Source: Mycetocola reblochoni REB411
GTDB taxonomy: Bacteria > Actinomycetota > Actinomycetes > Actinomycetales > Microbacteriaceae
DNA: 38,577 bases
NCBI RefSeq assembly: GCF_900163835.1
Contig: NZ_FUKR01000018.1
Span: 1-38,577 of the forward strand
Reading direction: 5' to 3'
Below the pieces are notes generated by a model. The model did not search any database and was not told the DNA's origin. It worked only from the letters and a program-made list of their open reading frames with translations. Position numbers and translations under genes: made by a program. Below, in pieces: positions 32,407-38,577 of the stretch. Each line of letters begins with the position of its first letter. The first letter of the stretch is position 1.

Positions 32407-32782
32407 CGAGCTCATCCGCGACACGTCGGAGCAGCGCAGCGACCTTTCGAGCATGGGAACCCTCGGGGTAGTGCCCCTTTCTCAACGACGATCCGACACC
32501 GTCGAGCAGCTTGACGAGGTCCTCGACGATGACGGCCATGTCGTCGGCCGACTTGCGCTTCAGCTTGGCGAGACTCGGCGGCGCGTCGATGATGCGCGCG
32601 GAGAGCGCCTGCGGCCCCCGCTTGCCGTCGGCGACCCCGAACTCGATGCGGGTGCCCGGCTTCACGCTGCTCACGCCAGAGGGGAGTGCCGACGCGTGCA
32701 GGAACACCTCCGAGCCGTCGTCACCACTGACGAAGCCGAAGCCCTTGTCTTCGTCGAAGAATTTGACCTTGCCGGTAGGCAT
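32399..32782 (-). CDS. cold-shock domain protein with C-terminal extension
   Basis: 127 residues. The cold-shock domain fills about 1-66 with RNP1 KGFGFV (13-18) and RNP2 VFLHAS (26-31). A helical C-terminal extension follows (about 70-127, PSLAKLKRKSADDMAVIVED and later LRKGHYPEGSHARKVAALLRRV), which small Csp proteins such as E. coli CspA lack. It binds single-stranded RNA or DNA. GAGGG lies 5 bases before the ATG. Confidence 0.92.
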   Translation of the reverse strand: MPTGKVKFFDEDKGFGFVSGDDGSEVFLHASALPSGVSSVKPGTRIEFGVADGKRGPQALSARIIDAPPSLAKLKRKSADDMAVIVEDLVKLLDGVGSSLRKGHYPEGSHARKVAALLRRVADELDA

Positions 32783-32909
32783 TGTGACCCTCATCTGCTC
32801 TGTGCGCCGATGGATCGGCGCGTAACGCTCAGCCCCGTCAGGGGGCAGCGGGGGGACTCCCCCGTTCCACCAGTCTACGGCCAGCGGAGTCGGCAGCGGG
32901 AGCGCGCGG

Positions 32910-32915
32910 TACGCT
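32910..32915 (+). promoter_or_regulatory. -10 box for leaderless small membrane protein gene
   Basis: TACGCT 6 bases before the GTG at 32922. Confidence 0.45.
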
Positions 32916-32921
32916 GGACGG

Positions 32922-33203
32922 GTGCCCTCGACCACCGACTCCCAGCCCAGCAGGTTCGAGCGAATCCTCGCCTTCATGCTCGCCGGCCTGATGTTCGCCT
33001 CCGTCGCGGCGATCCTTGCCGTCCTCATCGCGCAGGCCTCCGGCGTCAGCAGTGCCGCGTTCGGCACGGGAATCTGGCCGGTCATCGCGTTCCTCCCCTA
33101 CGTCGGGTTGCCCCTGGCGATCATCGCGCTCATCGTTCTGACGGTTGTCGGCCTGGTCAGGCGTGCCGCCCAGAATCGTGACACCGCCAGAGGGGGCGAC
33201 TGA
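32922..33203 (+). CDS. small membrane protein
   Basis: 93 residues with two membrane helices at about 14-38 and 52-79, a short polar N-terminus and a charged C-terminal tail (RRAAQNRDTARGGD). Proteins of this form are common as hypothetical genes in Microbacteriaceae, sometimes mislabelled as ABC transporter parts; no ATPase motif is present. Leaderless GTG start. It lies 11 bases before the helicase-associated gene and could share its transcript. Confidence 0.78.
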   Translation: MPSTTDSQPSRFERILAFMLAGLMFASVAAILAVLIAQASGVSSAAFGTGIWPVIAFLPYVGLPLAIIALIVLTVVGLVRRAAQNRDTARGGD

Positions 33204-33214
33204 CGATTCCACGC

Positions 33215-35029
33215 ATGGACAGGCAGCAGGACATCCGTGACCTCGCCGCACAGCTGGGCGCCCTGGGCACCGAGGCGTTCTCCGCACTGCTGGCGTCACG
33301 CGGGCTCACCGACAAATCCAGGATTGAGGACCTGTTCGATCTCGCCGAGTGGCTGCTCGACCCGGCCGAGGTGAGCTCCCGCCTCCGCCGTCTCGGACGA
33401 CCGCAGCTCGCGGCGGTGCTCAGGCTCTCCTCCGGAACGAACGCCGAACGCGACAGCTCAGGAACGGGGGCAGCCGATTCCCTCCCTGTCGAGGACGACC
33501 CCTCACTCATCGGCCTCATCGTCACGGGTCGCGACGGGCTCCGGCTGTCCGCTGCGCTCGAGCCGGAGCTGAACTCCCTCGATGCCGCGTCAAGCATCGC
33601 GGCCGCTGCCCCCGACCGGTGTCCCCTGACGGACGAGGAGGAGTCCGTCGCGGTCCAGCGAGCAGTCACGACCGTCGGCGCGATGCACGAGGTCCTCCGG
33701 GCCGTCGGCGCGTCGCCACTCCGGCTCACCGCCTCCGGGCGCGTCGCCGCGAGCGAGGTCAAACGGGTGGCCGCCGCCGCGGCAGAGGAGCACGACACCG
33801 TCGAATCGCTCCTGCACCTCGCGGCAATCGCGGGGCTGACGAGGCAAAGCACCACCCGTTCCGTCGCCCCCGCGGGTGCCGCATGGCTCGACTCGAGCCT
33901 CGGAACGCGTTGGTCGGTCCTCGCCGACGCGCTCGCGCGTCGCGGCGGCGGCATGTTCACGGAGCTCGTCTCCGCCGGCGCCGGGACACCGGTGCGGGAG
34001 TACGGGCGCTGGCTCACCCCGCTGAACGGCGGTAACGACCCGATTCCGCCGGACGACCTCGCCGCCGCCGAGGCCCTCGGACTCGCCGAGGACGGACGAC
34101 TGACCGCGCTCGGCGTCGCGCTCGGCACGGACCCTGCGGTCGCCGTCGGCGCGGTCCTCGCTGCCGCGCCCCCGACCGTCGAAGCCGTGTACCTCCAGCA
34201 GGACCTCAGCGTCATCGCCCCCGGCACCCTTCGAGCCGACCTCGATGCCCGGCTCCGACAGCTCAGCGACGTCGAGTCCCGTGCCGAGGCGAACAGCTAC
34301 CGCTTCACCCCGGAGAGCATCGAGCGCGCGCTGCTCGCGGGGGACCGCGCCTCGGACGTCCTCGAGTTCCTGGAGCGGATCTCACTGACGGGCATCCCGC
34401 AGTCGCTGCGCTACCTCGTCGAGGACCAGGCGTCCCGCCTCGACCGCATCGTGGTCACCCCCGCCCCGGCGGGGGCGGGCAGCGTGGTCACGACCGACGA
34501 CGAGCGGTTGGCCGCACAGCTCGCCGTCGACACGGAGCTCCGGCTTCTCGAACTCGCCCACGATGGCTCCCGCACCGTGCACAGCCCGTACCCGGCGGAG
34601 TTCGTCCACGCCTCCCTGCGCGACGCTCGCCATCCGGCCCGTCTGGCGGCGGCGGGCTCCCCCGAGCCCCCCGCTGACGCCTCGGGCACGGGTCGCGGCG
34701 ACGGTCCGTCCCCGACGGCGGCTCCCGCACCCGACCGTGCCACCGTCGCGTCGCAGCCGTTCGCTCTTCTGCTGTCGCGGCTTCTCGCCGCCCGGCCAGA
34801 CACTCCGGGGGATTTCGAGCAGCTCTGGGCACGGCGGCTCCTGACGACGGCGGTCAGGGAGCGGGGCACCGTCCGCGTGAGGATCCGCCGCAGCGACGGC
34901 ACCGAGCGCGAAGCACAGCTGGAGCCGACGGGCGTGAGCCAGGAGCGGCTTCGCGCGCGGGACAGGGAGAACGACACCGAGCGCACGCTCCCGCTGAGCG
35001 CCATCGTCGAGGTCACCGCTGACGTGTGA
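33215..35029 (+). CDS. helicase-associated domain protein (companion of XPB)
   Basis: 604 residues. It lacks any P-loop. The recognisable part is the XPB/Ssl2 N-terminal-like Helicase_C_3 domain around residues 325-435: VYLQQDLSVIAPGTL, NSYRFTPESIERALLAG, FLERISLTGIPQSLRYLVED. The N-terminus (about 1-110) looks like winged-helix tandem repeats, and the C-terminal third has a Pro/Ala-rich linker near 480-515. It lies directly before the XPB helicase gene, a pairing known in Actinobacteria, which suggests a common DNA repair or transcription-linked role. Confidence 0.85.
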   Translation: MDRQQDIRDLAAQLGALGTEAFSALLASRGLTDKSRIEDLFDLAEWLLDPAEVSSRLRRLGRPQLAAVLRLSSGTNAERDSSGTGAADSLPVEDDPSLIGLIVTGRDGLRLSAALEPELNSLDAASSIAAAAPDRCPLTDEEESVAVQRAVTTVGAMHEVLRAVGASPLRLTASGRVAASEVKRVAAAAAEEHDTVESLLHLAAIAGLTRQSTTRSVAPAGAAWLDSSLGTRWSVLADALARRGGGMFTELVSAGAGTPVREYGRWLTPLNGGNDPIPPDDLAAAEALGLAEDGRLTALGVALGTDPAVAVGAVLAAAPPTVEAVYLQQDLSVIAPGTLRADLDARLRQLSDVESRAEANSYRFTPESIERALLAGDRASDVLEFLERISLTGIPQSLRYLVEDQASRLDRIVVTPAPAGAGSVVTTDDERLAAQLAVDTELRLLELAHDGSRTVHSPYPAEFVHASLRDARHPARLAAAGSPEPPADASGTGRGDGPSPTAAPAPDRATVASQPFALLLSRLLAARPDTPGDFEQLWARRLLTTAVRERGTVRVRIRRSDGTEREAQLEPTGVSQERLRARDRENDTERTLPLSAIVEVTADV

Positions 35030-35048
35030 CGCGTCCGACGCAACGGGG

Positions 35049-35054
35049 TAGAAT
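35049..35054 (+). promoter_or_regulatory. -10 box of the XPB helicase gene
   Basis: TAGAAT, five of six matches to TATAAT, 8 bases before the ATG at 35063. Confidence 0.5.
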
Positions 35055-35062
35055 CGTCAGCT

Positions 35063-36703
35063 ATGTCCGACGGCCCCCTCATCGTTCAAAGCGACCGCAC
35101 CGTGCTGCTCGAGGTCGCGCACCCCGACGCCTCCGACGCGCGCCACGAGCTGGCGACCTTCGCGGAGCTGGAGCGTGCGCCCGAGCACATCCACAGCTAC
35201 CGCATCACCCGCCTGGGACTGTGGAACGCCCGCGCGGCCGGCCATACCGCGGCCGAGATGCTTGCCACCCTTGACAGGTACTCCAAGTTCCCGGTCCCGC
35301 AGGCGGTGGCACTCGGCATCCGTGAGACGGTCGAACGGTACGGGCGCCTGGTCATCAGTCGCGACGACGAGGGCCAGCTCGTCCTCGGCTGCACCGATCG
35401 CGCCGTCCTCACCGAGGTGGCCAGCGCCAAGAAGATCGCCCCTCTGCTCGTCGAGCGCATCGCCGACGACCGCTACCTGATCGCCCCCTGGGCCAGGGGC
35501 GAGCTGAAGCAGCAGCTGGTGAAGCTGGGATGGCCCGCGGAGGACCTTGCCGGCTATACGCCCGGCACGCCGCACGAGATCCGGCTCGAGACCGACGACT
35601 GGTCCCTCCGCCCCTACCAGCAGAAGGCGATCGACGGCTTCTTCACCGGCGGCTCCGGCGTCGTCGTCCTGCCCTGCGGCGCGGGAAAGACCCTCGTCGG
35701 CGCCGGCGCGATGGCCGAGGCGTCGACGAACACACTCATCCTCGTCACGAACACGGTGTCCGCGCGACAGTGGCGCTCCGAGCTGCTGCGGCGGACCAGC
35801 CTCACCGAGGAGGAGATCGGCGAGTACTCCGGCGAGACGAAGGAGATCAAGCCGGTCACCATCGCGACCTATCAGATCCTGACCGCCAAGCGACGGGGCG
35901 AGTACGCCCACCTGGCGCTGCTCGACGCACTCGACTGGGGCCTGGTCGTCTACGACGAGGTCCACCTGCTGCCGGCGCCGGTCTTCAAGCTGACCGCGGA
36001 ACTGCAGGCGCGCCGACGCCTGGGGCTGACAGCCACGCTCGTGCGCGAGGACGGCAGGGAGGGCGACGTCTTCAGCTTGATCGGTCCGAAGCGGTTCGAC
36101 GCTCCGTGGCGTGAGATCGAGGCGCAGGGGTTCATCTCCCCCGCCGAGTGTTTCGAGGTCAGGGTCGACCTGCCCTATGACGACCGTCTCGCATACGCCG
36201 CGGCCGGCGACGACGAGCGCTATCGCCTCGCGGCGACGGCACCGGCGAAGCTCGACGCGGTCCGTGACATCATCTCCCGGCACCCGGGCGAGCAGATCCT
36301 GGTGATCGCGCAGTACCTCGACCAGATCGAGAAGTTGTCGACCGGTCTCGGCGCACCACAGCTCACCGGGGCGACGCCGAACGCCGAGAGGGAGCGGCTG
36401 TTCCAGGCGTTCAGGGACGGCGAGGAGCGCATCCTGGTGGTGTCGAAGGTCGCCAACTTCTCCGTCGATCTTCCCGAGGCGTCGGTGGCGATCCAGGTGT
36501 CCGGGTCGTTCGGCTCCCGCCAGGAGGAGGCTCAGCGGCTGGGGCGGCTTCTCCGTCCGAAGAACTCGGGGCACACGGCGAGCTTTTACTCCCTGGTGGC
36601 CCGCGACACCGTCGACCAGGACTTTGCCCAGAACCGTCAACGTTTCCTCGCGGAGCAGGGCTACGCCTACACGATCCTCGACGCCGCGCCCCTGACCGCA
36701 TAG
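35063..36703 (+). CDS. XPB-type DNA repair helicase (superfamily 2)
   Basis: 546 residues. Damage-recognition-like N-terminal domain, then the helicase core: Q-motif-like LRPYQQKAIDGF, Walker A LPCGAGKT (K209), DEVH at 298-301, GLTATLVRED with the XPB-specific RED motif at 328-330, and the second lobe ending in the arginine-finger region (QRLGRLLRP). All catalytic residues are intact. Bacterial XPB is a 3'-5' helicase found mainly in Actinobacteria, probably in nucleotide excision repair. Starts 33 bases after the companion gene. Confidence 0.95.
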   Translation: MSDGPLIVQSDRTVLLEVAHPDASDARHELATFAELERAPEHIHSYRITRLGLWNARAAGHTAAEMLATLDRYSKFPVPQAVALGIRETVERYGRLVISRDDEGQLVLGCTDRAVLTEVASAKKIAPLLVERIADDRYLIAPWARGELKQQLVKLGWPAEDLAGYTPGTPHEIRLETDDWSLRPYQQKAIDGFFTGGSGVVVLPCGAGKTLVGAGAMAEASTNTLILVTNTVSARQWRSELLRRTSLTEEEIGEYSGETKEIKPVTIATYQILTAKRRGEYAHLALLDALDWGLVVYDEVHLLPAPVFKLTAELQARRRLGLTATLVREDGREGDVFSLIGPKRFDAPWREIEAQGFISPAECFEVRVDLPYDDRLAYAAAGDDERYRLAATAPAKLDAVRDIISRHPGEQILVIAQYLDQIEKLSTGLGAPQLTGATPNAERERLFQAFRDGEERILVVSKVANFSVDLPEASVAIQVSGSFGSRQEEAQRLGRLLRPKNSGHTASFYSLVARDTVDQDFAQNRQRFLAEQGYAYTILDAAPLTA

Positions 36704-36746
36704 CTGACATCCAACTCGCGTCCAGACTCCACCCAGGAAGCATGCA

Positions 36747-36752
36747 GATACT
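36747..36752 (+). promoter_or_regulatory. -10 box for leaderless response regulator gene
   Basis: GATACT 6 bases before the ATG at 36759. Confidence 0.4.
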
Positions 36753-36758
36753 GAACGC

Positions 36759-37451
36759 ATGACCGGACCACGCATTCTCATCGTCGACGACGAGCCCAAT
36801 ATCCGCGACCTGCTCACCACCAGCCTCCGCTTCGCCGGCTTCGCGGTGCGCGCCGTCAGCAACGGCGCACAGGCGATCTCCGCCGTGCTCGAGGAGGAGC
36901 CCGACCTGATCATCCTCGACGTGATGCTCCCGGACATGAACGGATTCGGCGTCACCAAGCGCCTCCGCTCCGCCGGGTACACGGCTCCGATCCTTTTCCT
37001 CACCGCCAAGGACGACACCGAGGACAAGATCACCGGCCTGACGGTCGGCGGCGACGACTACGTGACCAAGCCGTTCAGCCTCGACGAGATCGTCGCCAGG
37101 ATCAAGGCGATCCTCCGCCGAACGATGCAGGACGACGAGGAGGCGGTCATCAAGGCCGGCGAGCTCACCATGGACCAGGACACCCACGAGGTGTTCGTCG
37201 GCGAGACCCCCGTCGAGCTCAGCCCGACCGAGTTCAAACTGCTGCGCTACCTCATGCTCAACCCGAACAGGGTGCTGTCGAAGGCACAGATCCTCGACCA
37301 CGTCTGGGAGTACGACTTCAACGGTGACGCCGGTATCGTTGAGAGCTACATCTCCTACCTGCGACGCAAGCTCGATCAGCACTCGAGCGAGCCGCTCATC
37401 CAGACCAAGCGCGGGTTCGGCTACATGCTCAAGACAGGGAAGGCCGCCTAA
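36759..37451 (+). CDS. OmpR-family response regulator
   Basis: 230 residues. Receiver domain with acidic pocket D10-D11, phosphate-accepting D54 (IILDVMLP), T82 and K104 (VTKPF). The DNA-binding winged helix fills about 130-227 (LSPTEFKLLRYLMLNPNRVL, then VWEYDFNGDAGIVESYISYLR). No ribosome site; leaderless start likely. Paired with the kinase gene 7 bases downstream. Related to MprA/TcrX-type regulators; targets unknown. Confidence 0.95.
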   Translation: MTGPRILIVDDEPNIRDLLTTSLRFAGFAVRAVSNGAQAISAVLEEEPDLIILDVMLPDMNGFGVTKRLRSAGYTAPILFLTAKDDTEDKITGLTVGGDDYVTKPFSLDEIVARIKAILRRTMQDDEEAVIKAGELTMDQDTHEVFVGETPVELSPTEFKLLRYLMLNPNRVLSKAQILDHVWEYDFNGDAGIVESYISYLRRKLDQHSSEPLIQTKRGFGYMLKTGKAA

Positions 37452-37458
37452 GCGCACG

Positions 37459-38577
37459 ATGAACGACACGGTCAGCCGGTGGTGGGCCTCGGTCTCCCTC
37501 CGCTCGAAGATCACCGGCGTGACCGTTCTCGTTCTCACCTTCGGACTGCTCCTGGCCGGCGTGGGAACGGTCACGATGCTCAAGCCCATCCTCGAGAACC
37601 AGGTCGAGGACGCCCTCATCAACACGGCGCAGGGCGACAACTCCCAGCTCATGCAGGTCACGCGCGACGACGACGGCGAGCTCAGCTACAACGTCCAGGA
37701 GCAAGAGGAGTTCGTCGCCCTCTACGACCGTACGGGCGGGTTGCTCGGGACGAACTGGTCCGACACCCCCTCGGAGTTCAAGCCGGCGATCCCCGAGACG
37801 CTGAGCGAGAGCGAGCTCGGCGACTACAGCGGCTACCCGCACGAGATGGCGAGCGTGTCGGGAACACTCGACTACCGTGCCTACATCGTCCCCGTGACCA
37901 TCGAACCGGGCGGCGAGGCCTTCGGCTACGCGCTCTTCGCGACGAGCATGCGGTCGACGGAGACCATCATCGCGATGTATCTCACCATCTTCTTCGGCCT
38001 GGGCACGGGCGTCATCGTCGTCGGTGCACTGATCACCCGGCTGCTCGTCACTTCGACGTTCCGCCCGCTGCGCGACGTCGAGGACACTGCCGCCGCCTTC
38101 GCCGAGGGCGACTTCAACCAGCGGCTCCCCCCGGTCTCGACGCCGAACACCGAGGTCGGGCGGCTGAACCGCTCGCTCAACATGATGCTGTCGCGCATCG
38201 ACAGCGCCTTCGCCGACAGGGCCAGGACGATCGAGCAGATGCGCCGCTTCGTCGGCGACGCCAGTCACGAGCTGAGGACGCCGCTGGTGACGGTGCGCGG
38301 GTACGCCGAGCTGTACCGCATGGGGGCGCTGGCCACCGATGACGACATCGCCCAGGCAATGGAGCGCATCGAGAAGGAGGCGATCCGAATGGGTCTGCTC
38401 GTCGAGGACCTCCTGGAGCTCGCCCGTCTCGACGAGACGAAGCCGCTCACACTCGCGCCGGTCAACCTCAGCGACATCGCCGGGGATGCCGCGATGGATG
38501 CCAGGGCTGCGTCCCCCGGCCGAAGCGTCACCGTCGTCGTCGACGACGACGGGGATCACCCCGAGCCCCCCGCTCAT
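37459..38577 (+). CDS. sensor histidine kinase (cut by window end)
   Basis: 373 codons visible, open to the right edge. Membrane helix 1 at about 18-40, an extracytoplasmic sensor domain (about 41-170), helix 2 at about 174-197 and a HAMP linker to about 250. The H-box FVGDASHELRTPL has phospho-histidine H270. Beyond about 355 only the start of the ATPase domain is seen (VTVVVDDDGDHPEPPAH). Ligand unknown. It autophosphorylates and passes phosphate to D54 of the adjacent regulator; the 7-base gap puts both in one operon. Confidence 0.93.
   Translation, partial: MNDTVSRWWASVSLRSKITGVTVLVLTFGLLLAGVGTVTMLKPILENQVEDALINTAQGDNSQLMQVTRDDDGELSYNVQEQEEFVALYDRTGGLLGTNWSDTPSEFKPAIPETLSESELGDYSGYPHEMASVSGTLDYRAYIVPVTIEPGGEAFGYALFATSMRSTETIIAMYLTIFFGLGTGVIVVGALITRLLVTSTFRPLRDVEDTAAAFAEGDFNQRLPPVSTPNTEVGRLNRSLNMMLSRIDSAFADRARTIEQMRRFVGDASHELRTPLVTVRGYAELYRMGALATDDDIAQAMERIEKEAIRMGLLVEDLLELARLDETKPLTLAPVNLSDIAGDAAMDARAASPGRSVTVVVDDDGDHPEPPAH

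Overview
The window is chromosomal DNA from a high-GC actinobacterium, most likely a member of the Microbacteriaceae or a close relative. Evidence: strongly G/C-ending codons, actinobacterial families (DUF3027, a 127-residue cold-shock protein, DtxR with the classic metal ligands, bacterial XPB helicase, a MTES_1575-like nuclease domain), and many genes whose start codon lies 6-8 bases after a TANNNT box, as in leaderless actinobacterial transcripts. I saw no phage, insertion sequence, plasmid origin or CRISPR array.

Region 1 (1-11218) is an accessory catabolic island. A divergent partial gene at the left edge (possible TetR) is followed by pxpA-pxpB-pxpC-like genes (lactam opening), an MHS-type transporter and a glutamate dehydrogenase. 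Next, on the same strand, come a class I aminotransferase, an RraA/HMG-aldolase-like protein and a split transketolase. A convergent zinc alcohol dehydrogenase and a divergent TetR regulator close the island. Neighbouring genes overlap by 4 bases at five junctions, so they look co-expressed. Read together they suggest uptake of a lactam or amino acid, ring opening, deamination to a 2-oxo acid, aldol cleavage, and ketol transfer plus oxidation. The substrate is unknown. This is the best candidate for an undescribed system.

Region 2 (11389-20328) is mostly housekeeping: tRNA-Ala(CGC), an unknown membrane protein, a GNAT acetyltransferase, galU, 5-formyl-THF cyclo-ligase, an FmdB zinc ribbon, mscL, a small protein of unknown function, and a 1346-residue helicase-like protein whose Walker A lysine and Walker B glutamate are both replaced.

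Region 3 (20471-27418) carries a LolCDE/MacB-type ABC exporter, an MMPL exporter with a divergent MarR regulator, a FadR-type GntR regulator divergent from gluconokinase (gntK), and tRNA-Arg(CCT).

Region 4 (27499-38577) has an HNH endonuclease gene preceded by a terminated leader or small RNA, a secreted NlpC/P60 hydrolase behind a probable c-di-AMP (ydaO) riboswitch, a DtxR/IdeR regulator, serC, a DUF3027 gene overlapping a cold-shock gene, a small membrane protein, a helicase-associated protein next to an XPB helicase, and an OmpR-type two-component system whose kinase runs off the right edge.
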